Shown piece by piece: positions 1 through 5,391 of a DNA stretch of 5,391 nt. A program made the translations under genes and the position numbers. The first letter of the stretch is position 1. The number at the start of each line of letters is the position of its first letter. The notes under the pieces are model-generated. The model had not been told where the DNA came from, did no database searches, and saw only the letters and a list, made by a program, of their open reading frames with translations. Origin of the DNA: Sphingomonadales bacterium (GTDB lineage Bacteria > Pseudomonadota > Alphaproteobacteria > Sphingomonadales > Sphingomonadaceae); NCBI GenBank assembly GCA_018067055.1, contig JAGPVK010000297.1, forward strand, positions 1 through 5,391, in the 5' to 3' direction.

Positions 1-365
1 TAATCGACCAGGCGCTCCGCGCCGGTCGCCGATGGATCGGCAGAACGAGCCGGATCAATCTCAATTACCGGTTCTGCAGCATCGGTGCTGTCAAACTCGT
101 CATGCCCGATTTCGTGAGCAATCAGAAAGGCGTTCAGAAACTTATTGCCTGTGTCTTCATGGCGAATGGCCTTGGAATCAGCATCGAAAAGTGCGCGGCC
201 GCCTTCCAGTTGAGCATGGCCTGGGGGATAGGAGCGCACTTCGATATCACGTCTTTTGGCTTCCCGACGAACAAACGCCAGAGAGTCTTCCGGATCGCCA
301 CCCTTTGCAACCAAATTCGCATGGAACTCGGCGGCCTTTTGTCTGGCAAGCTCAATCCGATCCAT
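1..365 (-). CDS. ImmA/IrrE-family (M78) zinc metallopeptidase, 3' end cut by the window edge
   Basis: The first 121 residues are visible and the frame runs open through the left edge. The key motif is HEIGH at residues 84-88, within LIAHEIGHDEF. This is the HExxH zinc-binding and catalytic signature of M78 peptidases such as ImmA and IrrE, which cleave transcriptional repressors. Residues 1-45 look like a helical lead-in (MDRIELARQKAAEFHANL), and residues 52-70 (QLEGGRALFDADSKAIRHE) fit the beta strands that precede the active-site helix. The ATG at 365 overlaps the upstream gene by 14 bases and has no clear Shine-Dalgarno sequence, which suggests re-initiation by ribosomes finishing that gene. 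The substrate is unknown; the overlapping helical protein is the first candidate (inference). From memory, related N-terminal modules also occur fused to helicase-like domains, so the missing part could be large. The family call is firm and the full architecture is unknown. Confidence 0.9.
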   Translation of the reverse strand, partial: MDRIELARQKAAEFHANLVAKGGDPEDSLAFVRREAKRRDIEVRSYPPGHAQLEGGRALFDADSKAIRHEDTGNKFLNAFLIAHEIGHDEFDSTDAAEPVIEIDPARSADPSATGAERLVD

Positions 366-918
366 TTGATGCGGACAATTTGTTTAAAGATTCCATTTCG
401 CTTTCATCCAAATCCAGGCCAGCGACAAAATCATCAAATTCAACTGCCGCAGATCCCTGCGGTTTTGCATCGGCCTTGTAGGCCATTTGCGGGGCAGGTC
501 CTGCTGTATTTTGAAGATGGTCGATCAGCTGATGGATACTTACTCTGGCGGTTCGCGCGAGATTTCCGACTACGGCACCAGGAATTGAACCAAGGCGGAT
601 TTTTCTATCGCGAAATCCCGCAACGAAATCTCTTGGAAGGCCCAAACTCTGGGCCAGTCCGCGTAGATTGGTTCCGGATAGAGCATTCATGACGACGGTT
701 GTGCTCTGTTGAGAGCTCTCATCTGCCAATTTTGTTTCCAATGGCATGCGATCAACCGCGACTGACAGATCAACCAGGCGCAACTCGTGATATAGGTCAG
801 TTAGCTCCACTGCGAGCGAAGGGAATCTTTGGACGTAATTCTGTAACGTCTCGGGGCCTAGCGACGGCTCCGTTGCGAAGTCATCGAGAATGTCATCTTT
901 ATCTGTTTTAGCTGACAT
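352..918 (-). CDS. Helical, possibly HTH, regulatory partner between a sigma-like factor and an M78 peptidase
   Basis: This is a 188-residue protein I cannot place in a named family. Residues 8-50 form an acidic, probably helical segment with a Y-x-x-x-(F/Y)-P-x-L-A-x-E-L pattern (YVQRFPSLAVEL). Residues 84-136 read like a compact helical domain: NLRGLAQSLGLPRDFV, then IPGAVVGNLARTARVS and IHQLIDHL, with the spacing of an XRE-like helix-turn-helix, though not a textbook match. Residues 158-180 are an acidic amphipathic tail (FDDFVAGLDLDESEMESL). There is no signal peptide or membrane segment, so it is probably cytoplasmic. The ATG at 918 is supported by a strong GGAGG six bases upstream. The gene overlaps the sigma-like gene by 11 bases and the peptidase gene by 14 bases, so all three are probably co-translated. 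Plausible roles are a DNA-binding repressor or an anti-sigma-like protein cleaved by the peptidase. Both roles are inference from context. The coding call is strong and the function is weak. Confidence 0.85.
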   Translation of the reverse strand: MSAKTDKDDILDDFATEPSLGPETLQNYVQRFPSLAVELTDLYHELRLVDLSVAVDRMPLETKLADESSQQSTTVVMNALSGTNLRGLAQSLGLPRDFVAGFRDRKIRLGSIPGAVVGNLARTARVSIHQLIDHLQNTAGPAPQMAYKADAKPQGSAAVEFDDFVAGLDLDESEMESLNKLSASNGSD

Positions 919-1714
919 TCTTAGCCTCCGTTTCTAGTATTTGCTGCAATTTCTTGACTGCTCGATCACGACGATTTCGGACTGTCTGTGGACCACAACC
1001 AAGAAGTTTTGATATCGTTTGAACTTCTGGGTCTTTGCTCTCGCTCGGTATTTTTGCAAAAATCATGTTGATCACTCGCCTTTCGTCTTCTGGAAGGGTG
1101 TCAATCGCTCGTTGCAGTTGAAACCGGTAAGTGATTTCATCTTCAATGCTATTTGAAGCAGGATTCAATCGGGCGAGGGCTTCCTCCACTTCAAAGGGAA
1201 TATCCCCATCCTCATCATACTCAAGCTGTGTTGTTGGCTTATCCCGCCTATACATTTTTCGCATCGCATCATGTTTGCGCCGGGCAATCATATGGTCAAA
1301 TGCGACTTCGAAACCGTCAAGCTTCTCGTCGTAAACTTGCCGATCGCACATGACCCGTTCAGCAAAATCATCGAGAACGAATTCCTGAAGATCCAGCAAA
1401 TGTGCGACGGCACCATCTTTCTCGCCTAGGCGGACTTCAGAATGTGGGCACACTCTCTTTATGCGTGTTTGCAGAAGCTGATACAGTGCTCCAAACTGGG
1501 CATCGCTATTATGTGTTTTTGTTTGCCTCAGAAAGTACACCAGCACCTCTGAAGGAATGTACTCGGAATGCGTTCGGGCGCTGATCTCCGCACGATCGCA
1601 AAGCTGTTCAGAGGTCAATTCACGACATACTTGGATGAGCGCTACTGTTTCAGGTCTCCGCTCATAAAGCTTCCCTTCCTCAGTCGTCTTTCTAAGTGGC
1701 GGTAGATTGTCCAT
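908..1714 (-). CDS. Sigma-70-like transcription factor with a N-terminal extension
   Basis: A 268-residue soluble protein. Residues 196-260 look like sigma region 4: an LPEDERRVINMIF helix followed by a helix-turn-helix (VQTISKLLGCGPQTVRNRRD) and a basic A-V-K-K-L-Q-Q-I-L helix that would contact the -35 element. Residues 72-160 resemble a diverged region 2, with QFGALYQLLQTRIKRV early and FDHMIARRKHDAMRKMYRRD, rich in basic and aromatic residues, near its end. A 65-70 residue N-terminal extension precedes it and includes IPSEVLVYFLRQ. At 268 residues it is longer than a typical two-domain ECF sigma factor (about 180-200). It is the first gene of an overlapping three-gene block, and its TAA lies 11 bases inside the next gene. 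The ATG at 1714 has only a weak purine-rich lead. Sigma-like identity is by motif. Alternatives are a phage-like sigma homologue or an activator using only the region 4 fold. Confidence 0.85.
   Translation of the reverse strand: MDNLPPLRKTTEEGKLYERRPETVALIQVCRELTSEQLCDRAEISARTHSEYIPSEVLVYFLRQTKTHNSDAQFGALYQLLQTRIKRVCPHSEVRLGEKDGAVAHLLDLQEFVLDDFAERVMCDRQVYDEKLDGFEVAFDHMIARRKHDAMRKMYRRDKPTTQLEYDEDGDIPFEVEEALARLNPASNSIEDEITYRFQLQRAIDTLPEDERRVINMIFAKIPSESKDPEVQTISKLLGCGPQTVRNRRDRAVKKLQQILETEAKNVS
925..929 (-). promoter_or_regulatory. Ribosome binding site GGAGG for the 188-aa regulator
   Basis: On the minus strand GGAGG is followed by six bases (CTAAGA) and then the ATG at 918. It lies inside the 3' end of the sigma-like gene. 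It is the best Shine-Dalgarno match among the six starts examined and fixes the start of the 188-aa protein. It also suggests that this protein is made efficiently relative to its neighbours, as might suit a protein that must hold a partner in check (inference). Confidence 0.75.
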
Positions 1715-2056
1715 TCTTGCGATCTTTATAGTAATTTACGAGCAAAGTCTCATATGTATTATGGCTATAGAATTTTTTATGCAGAGGGTAGGCTTTTGAT
1801 GATTTAGCTATATTGAAATCTTAGTGTGAGTGACAGGTAGAATGTTTGCGATTCGCTGTTTACGGCTGCTGTTAAATGGCTAATTCGTAAGGGATAGGAA
1901 AGATCTACTCGGCAACGCTGCACATTCTGCGTGTTTGAGAAACTGCCTGGTTGCACGTTGCCATGATTGATCTGGCTTGGAGTTGAATTGGTATTTTCAT
2001 TCAGAGCCGCTGTGTAGTCTTGGTTCGCAAAATCTATGAGTAAATTCGAGTGCGAA
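1715..2056. other. 342-base intergenic gap, A+T rich, probable promoter region of the sigma-like operon
   Basis: No open frame here has a credible start, ribosome site and length. Two 60-base lines nearest the sigma-like gene (1741-1860) contain 20 and 22 G+C bases, about 35%, well below the flanking genes, as expected for a promoter region. On the minus strand, TATA-like hexamers occur just upstream of the start (around 1724-1731 and 1762-1780), but none has a convincing -35 partner, so I do not assign a promoter. A small palindrome, GTAATTTAC at 1731-1739, lies 17 bases before the start codon and could be an operator half-site pair, but it is short. GCTGTT occurs twice, 13 bases apart (1855-1860 and 1868-1873). 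The larger inverted repeats are listed separately. No typical terminator is visible. Confidence 0.5.
1911..1962. repeat. Imperfect inverted repeat, 11 bp arms with a one-base bulge
   Basis: The left arm is GGCAACG, one unpaired C, then TGCA (1911-1922). The right arm is TGCACGTTGCC (1952-1962). Apart from the bulged C the arms are exact reverse complements, giving a stem of 7 plus 4 pairs around a 29-base loop. It lies about 95-145 bases beyond the nuclease stop codon and roughly 200 bases before the sigma-like gene. It has no T-run on either side, so it is not a standard intrinsic terminator. Possible roles are a transcript-end structure, a regulator binding site or chance. Confidence 0.45.
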
Positions 2057-2058
2057 TT
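2043..2058. repeat. Short perfect hairpin overlapping the nuclease stop codon
   Basis: AATTCG and CGAATT form a perfect 6 bp inverted repeat with a four-base loop (AGTG on the plus strand). The right arm includes two bases of the TAA stop codon of the nuclease gene. The stem is A+T rich and is not followed by a T-run on the minus strand, so termination would be weak. It may be a 3'-end stabilising structure or chance. Confidence 0.3.
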
Positions 2059-3721
2059 ACTTGATACGAATTTCCGCGAGGCTGACTTTGAACCCCAAGG
2101 GCAGTAAAATGGTTGAAATGAGGCGCGACTGGCTTGCGTGCATGGAATCGCCTGGCGCTTTCACTTCCACAAAGCGAATATCGTCACCGTTCCAAAGCGT
2201 CAGATCGGGCCAACCGGCGCGAAGATCGTAGGGTGCTTTCGCAAATAATTGTGCAATCTGTGCAAGCCGTTCCGGACCTAGATGATCGAATAATTCGAGG
2301 ACATGATTCAATCGGACAGTCGGGTAATATGCGGGCGACACTCCGGCAGTCGCTGAAATGATTTTCCAATTGTGCTTGAGCTGCTCATGCGTTGCGCGAG
2401 TGAGCGTCCCAATCAGCTGGTTAGTGTCGAATTTGTCTTGGTCAAATGCAACATTCTGAGCGTAAAGGGCCTCTATAAAAGTGTCGGCATTCCTGCGGTC
2501 CAGTTTTGTGAATGATGCGGCTTTAATGAGCGTCAACATTAGGCCGCCTTCTGCTGCGGCCCCGGCCCAACCAGCATTCTCGTAGTGGGTGAGGGTGGCT
2601 TCTTCGACCGATGACCAGGCATCGCGCGTTTGGAACCGCCAATTATTCTTTTCTCCAGCTTCCAGGTTCACCACTTCATGCTCAATGCCCAGCCGATGCG
2701 CTTGCCGTTCAAACTTCCCCATCTTTTTGACGCTACCTTGTTTGGATTTGGGGGTGAGGGACTTTCTTAGCTTTTCGGCTCGTCTTGAAACGCCAACCTG
2801 CGGATCAATCGTCAAAGCTTTGTCATAAGCCTTTAATGCTTCAGCTGGCTTGTCGGAGGCTTCGTGGATTTCGCCAAGCAAGCGTAATGCGCGTGCCTGA
2901 TGCCAGCCTTCTCCCTGTTCGATTGTGCGGTTTAGCCCATCGATCATTGCGCTCCGAAGGTCGCTGTCCGGTTTGCTATCAACACCTTCAAGAACTTTAC
3001 GGATGATATTGATATCGCCATCGGCTATTTTCCGCTCTTGCCATCCGTCACGGTCAACCATCTGACCGTCGAAATTGTAGCCAACGCGCTCATCACCTTC
3101 GCATATGATGAATAACCGCCGATTTACGCTGTCAAATTCATAGCCGCTCGCCCATCCGGTTTCAGGCTCCCATCGCGCCATTTCCCGCGCTTCCTCAAGA
3201 TCGAACAGGATGTAGCGGCAACTGTCATCGCTGCCGGGCGCATTGGCCGTCTGGCAAATGGCATATCGGCCATCTTTGGACAGGCCATTGCTTGAAAGGT
3301 TGGCCGCTAGATCGTTCGCAATGAGCTGCGTTCCATCCACAGAGAAAGCGTGGAAACGTCCATTCAGTCCGTCTCCGAACATCCAGTCGTTGAAAATGAA
3401 AGTACCATTGTCAGCTACCTGTCCGTCGTTTGGTCGTTCGAGCCTGCCTTCCGCTAATATCTGGTCTTGTGATAGCAACGTCCATGATCCATGCCCTTCA
3501 TAACGATGACCGCCTCTCGTGCCTTCGGGATTTCTATCAGACCAGATGAGGCGATATTGTCCATTCGGCGATTTGGAGGAACGACCAATAAAATCGAGCG
3601 GGTCGATAGAGATGAGACCATGACCAAATTCTTGGATTTCAAGGTCCTGGGATGACGCTGGTGGCTCATTGGATTTGGTTTCAGCATCAGTTCCAAATAG
3701 TCGCTTGAGAAATGATCTCAT
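2057..3721 (-). CDS. Multidomain VRR-NUC nuclease: beta-propeller-like, TPR-like and nuclease regions
   Basis: A 554-residue protein starting at the ATG at 3721; a longer in-frame start at 3820 would lie deep inside the toxin gene. Residues 50-225 show spaced strand-forming units with N/D-G turns (SPNGQYRLIW, ADNGTFIFNDW, SKDGRYAICQT, SVNRRLFIICEG), as in beta-propeller or WD-like sensors. Residues 273-308 resemble a TPR (ARALRLLGEIHEASDKPAEA, then YDKALTIDP). Residues 371-404 (VEEATLTHYENAGWAGAAAE, then GG and LIKAASF) match the segment that precedes the nuclease in FAN1-like and stand-alone VRR-NUC proteins. Residues 500-552 are the VRR-NUC domain: GWPDL with D506, VEVKAPGD with E519 and K521, then Q531. 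These are the metal-binding and catalytic positions of this PD-(D/E)XK family, so it is probably an active endonuclease. There is no signal peptide. It follows the toxin gene by 22 bases and is probably in the same operon. The propeller and TPR calls are weaker than the nuclease call. Confidence 0.9.
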   Translation of the reverse strand: MRSFLKRLFGTDAETKSNEPPASSQDLEIQEFGHGLISIDPLDFIGRSSKSPNGQYRLIWSDRNPEGTRGGHRYEGHGSWTLLSQDQILAEGRLERPNDGQVADNGTFIFNDWMFGDGLNGRFHAFSVDGTQLIANDLAANLSSNGLSKDGRYAICQTANAPGSDDSCRYILFDLEEAREMARWEPETGWASGYEFDSVNRRLFIICEGDERVGYNFDGQMVDRDGWQERKIADGDINIIRKVLEGVDSKPDSDLRSAMIDGLNRTIEQGEGWHQARALRLLGEIHEASDKPAEALKAYDKALTIDPQVGVSRRAEKLRKSLTPKSKQGSVKKMGKFERQAHRLGIEHEVVNLEAGEKNNWRFQTRDAWSSVEEATLTHYENAGWAGAAAEGGLMLTLIKAASFTKLDRRNADTFIEALYAQNVAFDQDKFDTNQLIGTLTRATHEQLKHNWKIISATAGVSPAYYPTVRLNHVLELFDHLGPERLAQIAQLFAKAPYDLRAGWPDLTLWNGDDIRFVEVKAPGDSMHASQSRLISTILLPLGFKVSLAEIRIK

Positions 3722-3747
3722 TTTGCGGCTCTTGCGCAGTCGGTCAT
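3718..3747 (-). other. Nine-codon open frame bridging the toxin and nuclease genes
   Basis: The ATG at 3747-3745 overlaps the toxin stop (3746-3744) as ATGA. The frame reads MTDCARAAK and ends at TGA 3720-3718, which overlaps the nuclease ATG (3721-3719) as a second ATGA. A ribosome ending the toxin could therefore restart here and be delivered to the nuclease start. The frame also contains AAGAG about seven bases before the nuclease ATG, which may serve as its weak ribosome site. The peptide itself probably has no function. A translational coupling role is inference from the double ATGA arrangement; chance cannot be excluded. Confidence 0.35.
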
Positions 3748-4790
3748 GCGGCACCGTTGAGGGTTTGCTGGAGCTCTGCAATTTTCTCGATGATCGCATC
3801 AAACGGCGGCGGATCGCCAAAAATCATCGTGTTCATCGCTTTATAATCCTGCCGAAGGTCGTCAACCATTCCTCCCTCGGGGCATAGCGCAAATGTTGGA
3901 GGCTGCGCGGAAGCCAGATCAAAGGGCGGACGGTTGAAAAACATGCGGGCGTGCGCGACGCAATCCTCACCCAGCGCCCGGTTTTCGGTAGCCGATTGTC
4001 CCGTTTCCGACTGGATCAGACGGTATAAATCATAATAGTGGCGCGAAATACGCTGGCCGTTACCGCGCAGTTGGCCTCGGATTTCATACCATCGGCGCAG
4101 CCCGTGCAGGATCACCACCTTGTCCCAGAAGGTTCGCTCGGCATCGACAATGGTGACATTGGGAACGGCCAGATCAATCCCAGGAACATCGGTATCAACA
4201 TAAGGCGTTATCGACCGGTTGGAGTTTGGATCGAGTGCCGATTTAGCGCCCGATTCAATTTTTACTGATTTAGCGATATAGGCGTCGGTCGGTGTTATGC
4301 TGGGATAGATAACCAGCAAGGTTTGCCGGTCGGCAGGGTCCGCCTCTATCCGGATCGCATTTTGCTCCAGACCATTTCGGGTGCAGGCATTTTCTGAAAT
4401 CGCTGAAAGGTGCTGCATCAGCGGGCCATTTATATATGCTTCGCAAGCGTCTTTGATCGCATCAAGCGCTTTCTGGCGCTTTTTGCCGCTCAACGCGGCC
4501 AGTTCATTGATCGATGCGGGAACGCCGAGATCATCGCGAAAGACTGTGACGTCGATGTCTTCTGAAAATCGCTGTATCAATCCGAACCCCTTGGAAAGCG
4601 AGGTGCCACCTTTGAACAGTAGGCGCGGGCCTTCGGTGATGCCATTGAACAGGGCATCAAGCGTCCAGCAGACCCAGAAATCCTTTTCGACACTTTGCGG
4701 GGTTGTTCCCATGCGTTGAGCCGTTGTGGTGAACAGACCTTGGCGCGTATCAATATCGGCCCGCAAGATATCGTCAAAAGCTGGATTCAT
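3744..4790 (-). CDS. abiEii: AbiEii-type nucleotidyltransferase toxin of a type IV toxin-antitoxin system
   Basis: A 348-residue protein with all the hallmarks of the AbiEii/AbiGii (DUF1814) nucleotidyltransferase toxins. Residues 59-67 are FKGGTSLSK, the nucleotide-binding GGTSL loop. Residues 74-81 (RFSEDIDV) carry the metal-binding acidic pair D78 and D80. Residues 218-229 (ERTFWDKVVILH) supply the conserved lysine K224, and residues 249-256 (SRHYYDLY) carry D254. Family members block growth by transferring nucleotides to an RNA target; MenT toxins of this group act on tRNA acceptor ends. The enzyme would be cytoplasmic. No key residue is missing, so it is probably active. Its ATG at 4790 overlaps the antitoxin stop as ATGA and no Shine-Dalgarno sequence is visible, consistent with translation coupled to the antitoxin. 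It usually acts in phage defence by abortive infection or in plasmid/element maintenance. The nuclease gene follows within 22 bases. Confidence 0.95.
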   Translation of the reverse strand: MNPAFDDILRADIDTRQGLFTTTAQRMGTTPQSVEKDFWVCWTLDALFNGITEGPRLLFKGGTSLSKGFGLIQRFSEDIDVTVFRDDLGVPASINELAALSGKKRQKALDAIKDACEAYINGPLMQHLSAISENACTRNGLEQNAIRIEADPADRQTLLVIYPSITPTDAYIAKSVKIESGAKSALDPNSNRSITPYVDTDVPGIDLAVPNVTIVDAERTFWDKVVILHGLRRWYEIRGQLRGNGQRISRHYYDLYRLIQSETGQSATENRALGEDCVAHARMFFNRPPFDLASAQPPTFALCPEGGMVDDLRQDYKAMNTMIFGDPPPFDAIIEKIAELQQTLNGAA

Positions 4791-5391
4791 GCGGACGGCG
4801 TTTCGTTGGAAACAAGCGGACGGAGCAATTCCTGCATCCAGGCCGGAAGGGTGGACATACCATTGGTCAGGTCAGCACGCAGCTTCGTCCCATGCTTTGG
4901 GTCTTTGAGCAGGATCGATAGTTTGTTCTTCCAACTTGCCATATCGTCACCCGGCATCGTGTCGCGCAGCCAGTGAAGGGCTTGGACGATGCGCATCGCG
5001 GGGCGGCCTGCCCAGAAAAGTTTGCTTGGAGCTGTCTGTTTGAAATAAATGGTAAGATTTCCGAGGTTGATCTTCTTGGAGCGCGCTTCGCTATGGACGA
5101 TGATCTTGGCTGGCACCGCATTGGTAAAGCCGAGATCGTTAGCTGCGGTCATCCCGTCAACCAGCACTCGTATTTGATCGCGCCGCACGACGGCATCGAT
5201 AACGGCCTTTGGATTTGGCGGGTTATCCTGCTGTGTAAGTTTGTTGGTTCGGGGTTTATCATAGAGGCCCCTGTCGATCCTGCGCAATTCTTCCGCACGG
5301 ACGAGACGTTGCAGGGTTTTATCGACGACATCACGGCTACCAAGGTCAAGAAAATCGCTCGGTGTCCAGACCGTGATAGTTGCACCGCTTT
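4787..5391 (-). CDS. AbiEi-like (DUF6088) winged-helix antitoxin, 5' end beyond the window
   Basis: The frame is open to the right edge and 200 residues are visible, so the true start lies outside. A TTG at 5287 could be called as a start but would remove half of a winged helix-turn-helix. In-frame codons upstream of it read GATITVWTPSDFLDLGSR, then VVDKTLQRLVRAEELRRI and DRGLYDKPR, which is the N-terminal DNA-binding domain of DUF6088/AbiEi antitoxins with the R-G-L-Y-D-x-P end motif. The rest matches the C-terminal half, including IYFKQTAPSKLFWAG and a helical tail (IVQALHWLRDTM). The protein probably neutralises the toxin without tight binding, as in type IV systems, and represses its own promoter (family knowledge). 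That promoter would be to the right of the window. The TGA overlaps the toxin ATG by four bases, so antitoxin is made first. Confidence 0.9.
   Translation of the reverse strand, partial: SGATITVWTPSDFLDLGSRDVVDKTLQRLVRAEELRRIDRGLYDKPRTNKLTQQDNPPNPKAVIDAVVRRDQIRVLVDGMTAANDLGFTNAVPAKIIVHSEARSKKINLGNLTIYFKQTAPSKLFWAGRPAMRIVQALHWLRDTMPGDDMASWKNKLSILLKDPKHGTKLRADLTNGMSTLPAWMQELLRPLVSNETPSA

Noticed and set aside
102..692. A 196-codon open frame on the plus strand
   Set aside because: It lies antisense to the M78 peptidase and 188-aa genes, has no recognisable domain, and is rich in residues typical of antisense translation. The minus-strand HEIGH motif and the GGAGG-preceded start explain the region.
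1905..2000. A 31-codon minus-strand open frame in the gap
   Set aside because: It has no Shine-Dalgarno sequence or recognisable motif and spans the inverted repeat. A frame this short is expected by chance.
1959..2056. Intrinsic terminator after the nuclease gene
   Set aside because: The hairpin at the stop codon is A+T rich and no T-run follows it on the minus strand.
2057..3820. Longer version of the nuclease with 33 extra N-terminal residues
   Set aside because: This start would overlap the toxin gene by 77 bases, and the added residues are low-complexity and basic, as expected for an out-of-frame reading of the toxin 3' end. The ATG at 3721 with its stop-start junction is preferred.
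4381..4719. A 112-codon open frame on the plus strand
   Set aside because: It is antisense to the conserved GGTSLSK and EDID motifs of the toxin and shows no domain of its own.
4787..5287. TTG start giving a 166-residue antitoxin
   Set aside because: The in-frame codons upstream to the right edge complete a winged-helix domain, so the TTG is an internal leucine codon.
1..5391. CRISPR array, tRNA, rRNA, insertion sequence or attachment site
   Set aside because: I saw no regularly spaced repeats, no cloverleaf-like sequence, no transposase or integrase motif and no long terminal repeats.

Overview
The window is a compact stretch of accessory bacterial DNA in which every convincing gene lies on the minus strand, so transcription runs from right to left. 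Protein style, minus-strand gene packing and moderate G+C suggest a proteobacterium. An alphaproteobacterium is my best guess, but no rRNA or housekeeping gene is present to confirm it. Six coding regions are supported; the two outermost are cut by the window edges. They form two tightly packed blocks separated by a 342-base, A+T-rich gap.

Right block (5391 to 2057): a type IV (AbiE-like) toxin-antitoxin pair followed directly by a large nuclease gene. The antitoxin-like winged-helix protein (DUF6088/AbiEi type, 5' end outside the window) overlaps the nucleotidyltransferase toxin gene (AbiEii type) by 4 bases (ATGA). Only 22 bases after the toxin stop, a 554-residue protein begins. It appears to combine beta-propeller-like repeats, a TPR-like segment and a C-terminal VRR-NUC (PD-(D/E)XK) nuclease with D506, E519-V-K521 and Q531 in place. 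A nine-codon open frame with ATGA junctions at both ends bridges the toxin and nuclease genes, which suggests translational coupling of all three.

Gap (1715 to 2056): no credible gene. It holds an imperfect inverted repeat, a short hairpin over the nuclease stop codon, and A+T-rich sequence in front of the next block that probably carries its promoter.

Left block (1714 to 1): three overlapping genes. These encode a sigma-70-like transcription factor (268 aa), a 188-aa helical, possibly helix-turn-helix, partner, and the start of an ImmA/IrrE-type (M78) zinc metallopeptidase with an HEIGH motif, cut by the left edge. The 11-base and 14-base overlaps imply one co-translated operon. By analogy with ImmA/ImmR and IrrE/DdrO, a reasonable model is that the peptidase controls a regulator, here one linked to a dedicated sigma factor.

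Together the two blocks look like part of a defence or mobile-element island. The two main candidates for an undescribed system are the AbiE pair with an attached propeller/TPR/VRR-NUC nuclease, and the sigma factor/helical regulator/M78 peptidase cassette. All functional assignments come from motif reading by eye, not from database searches.
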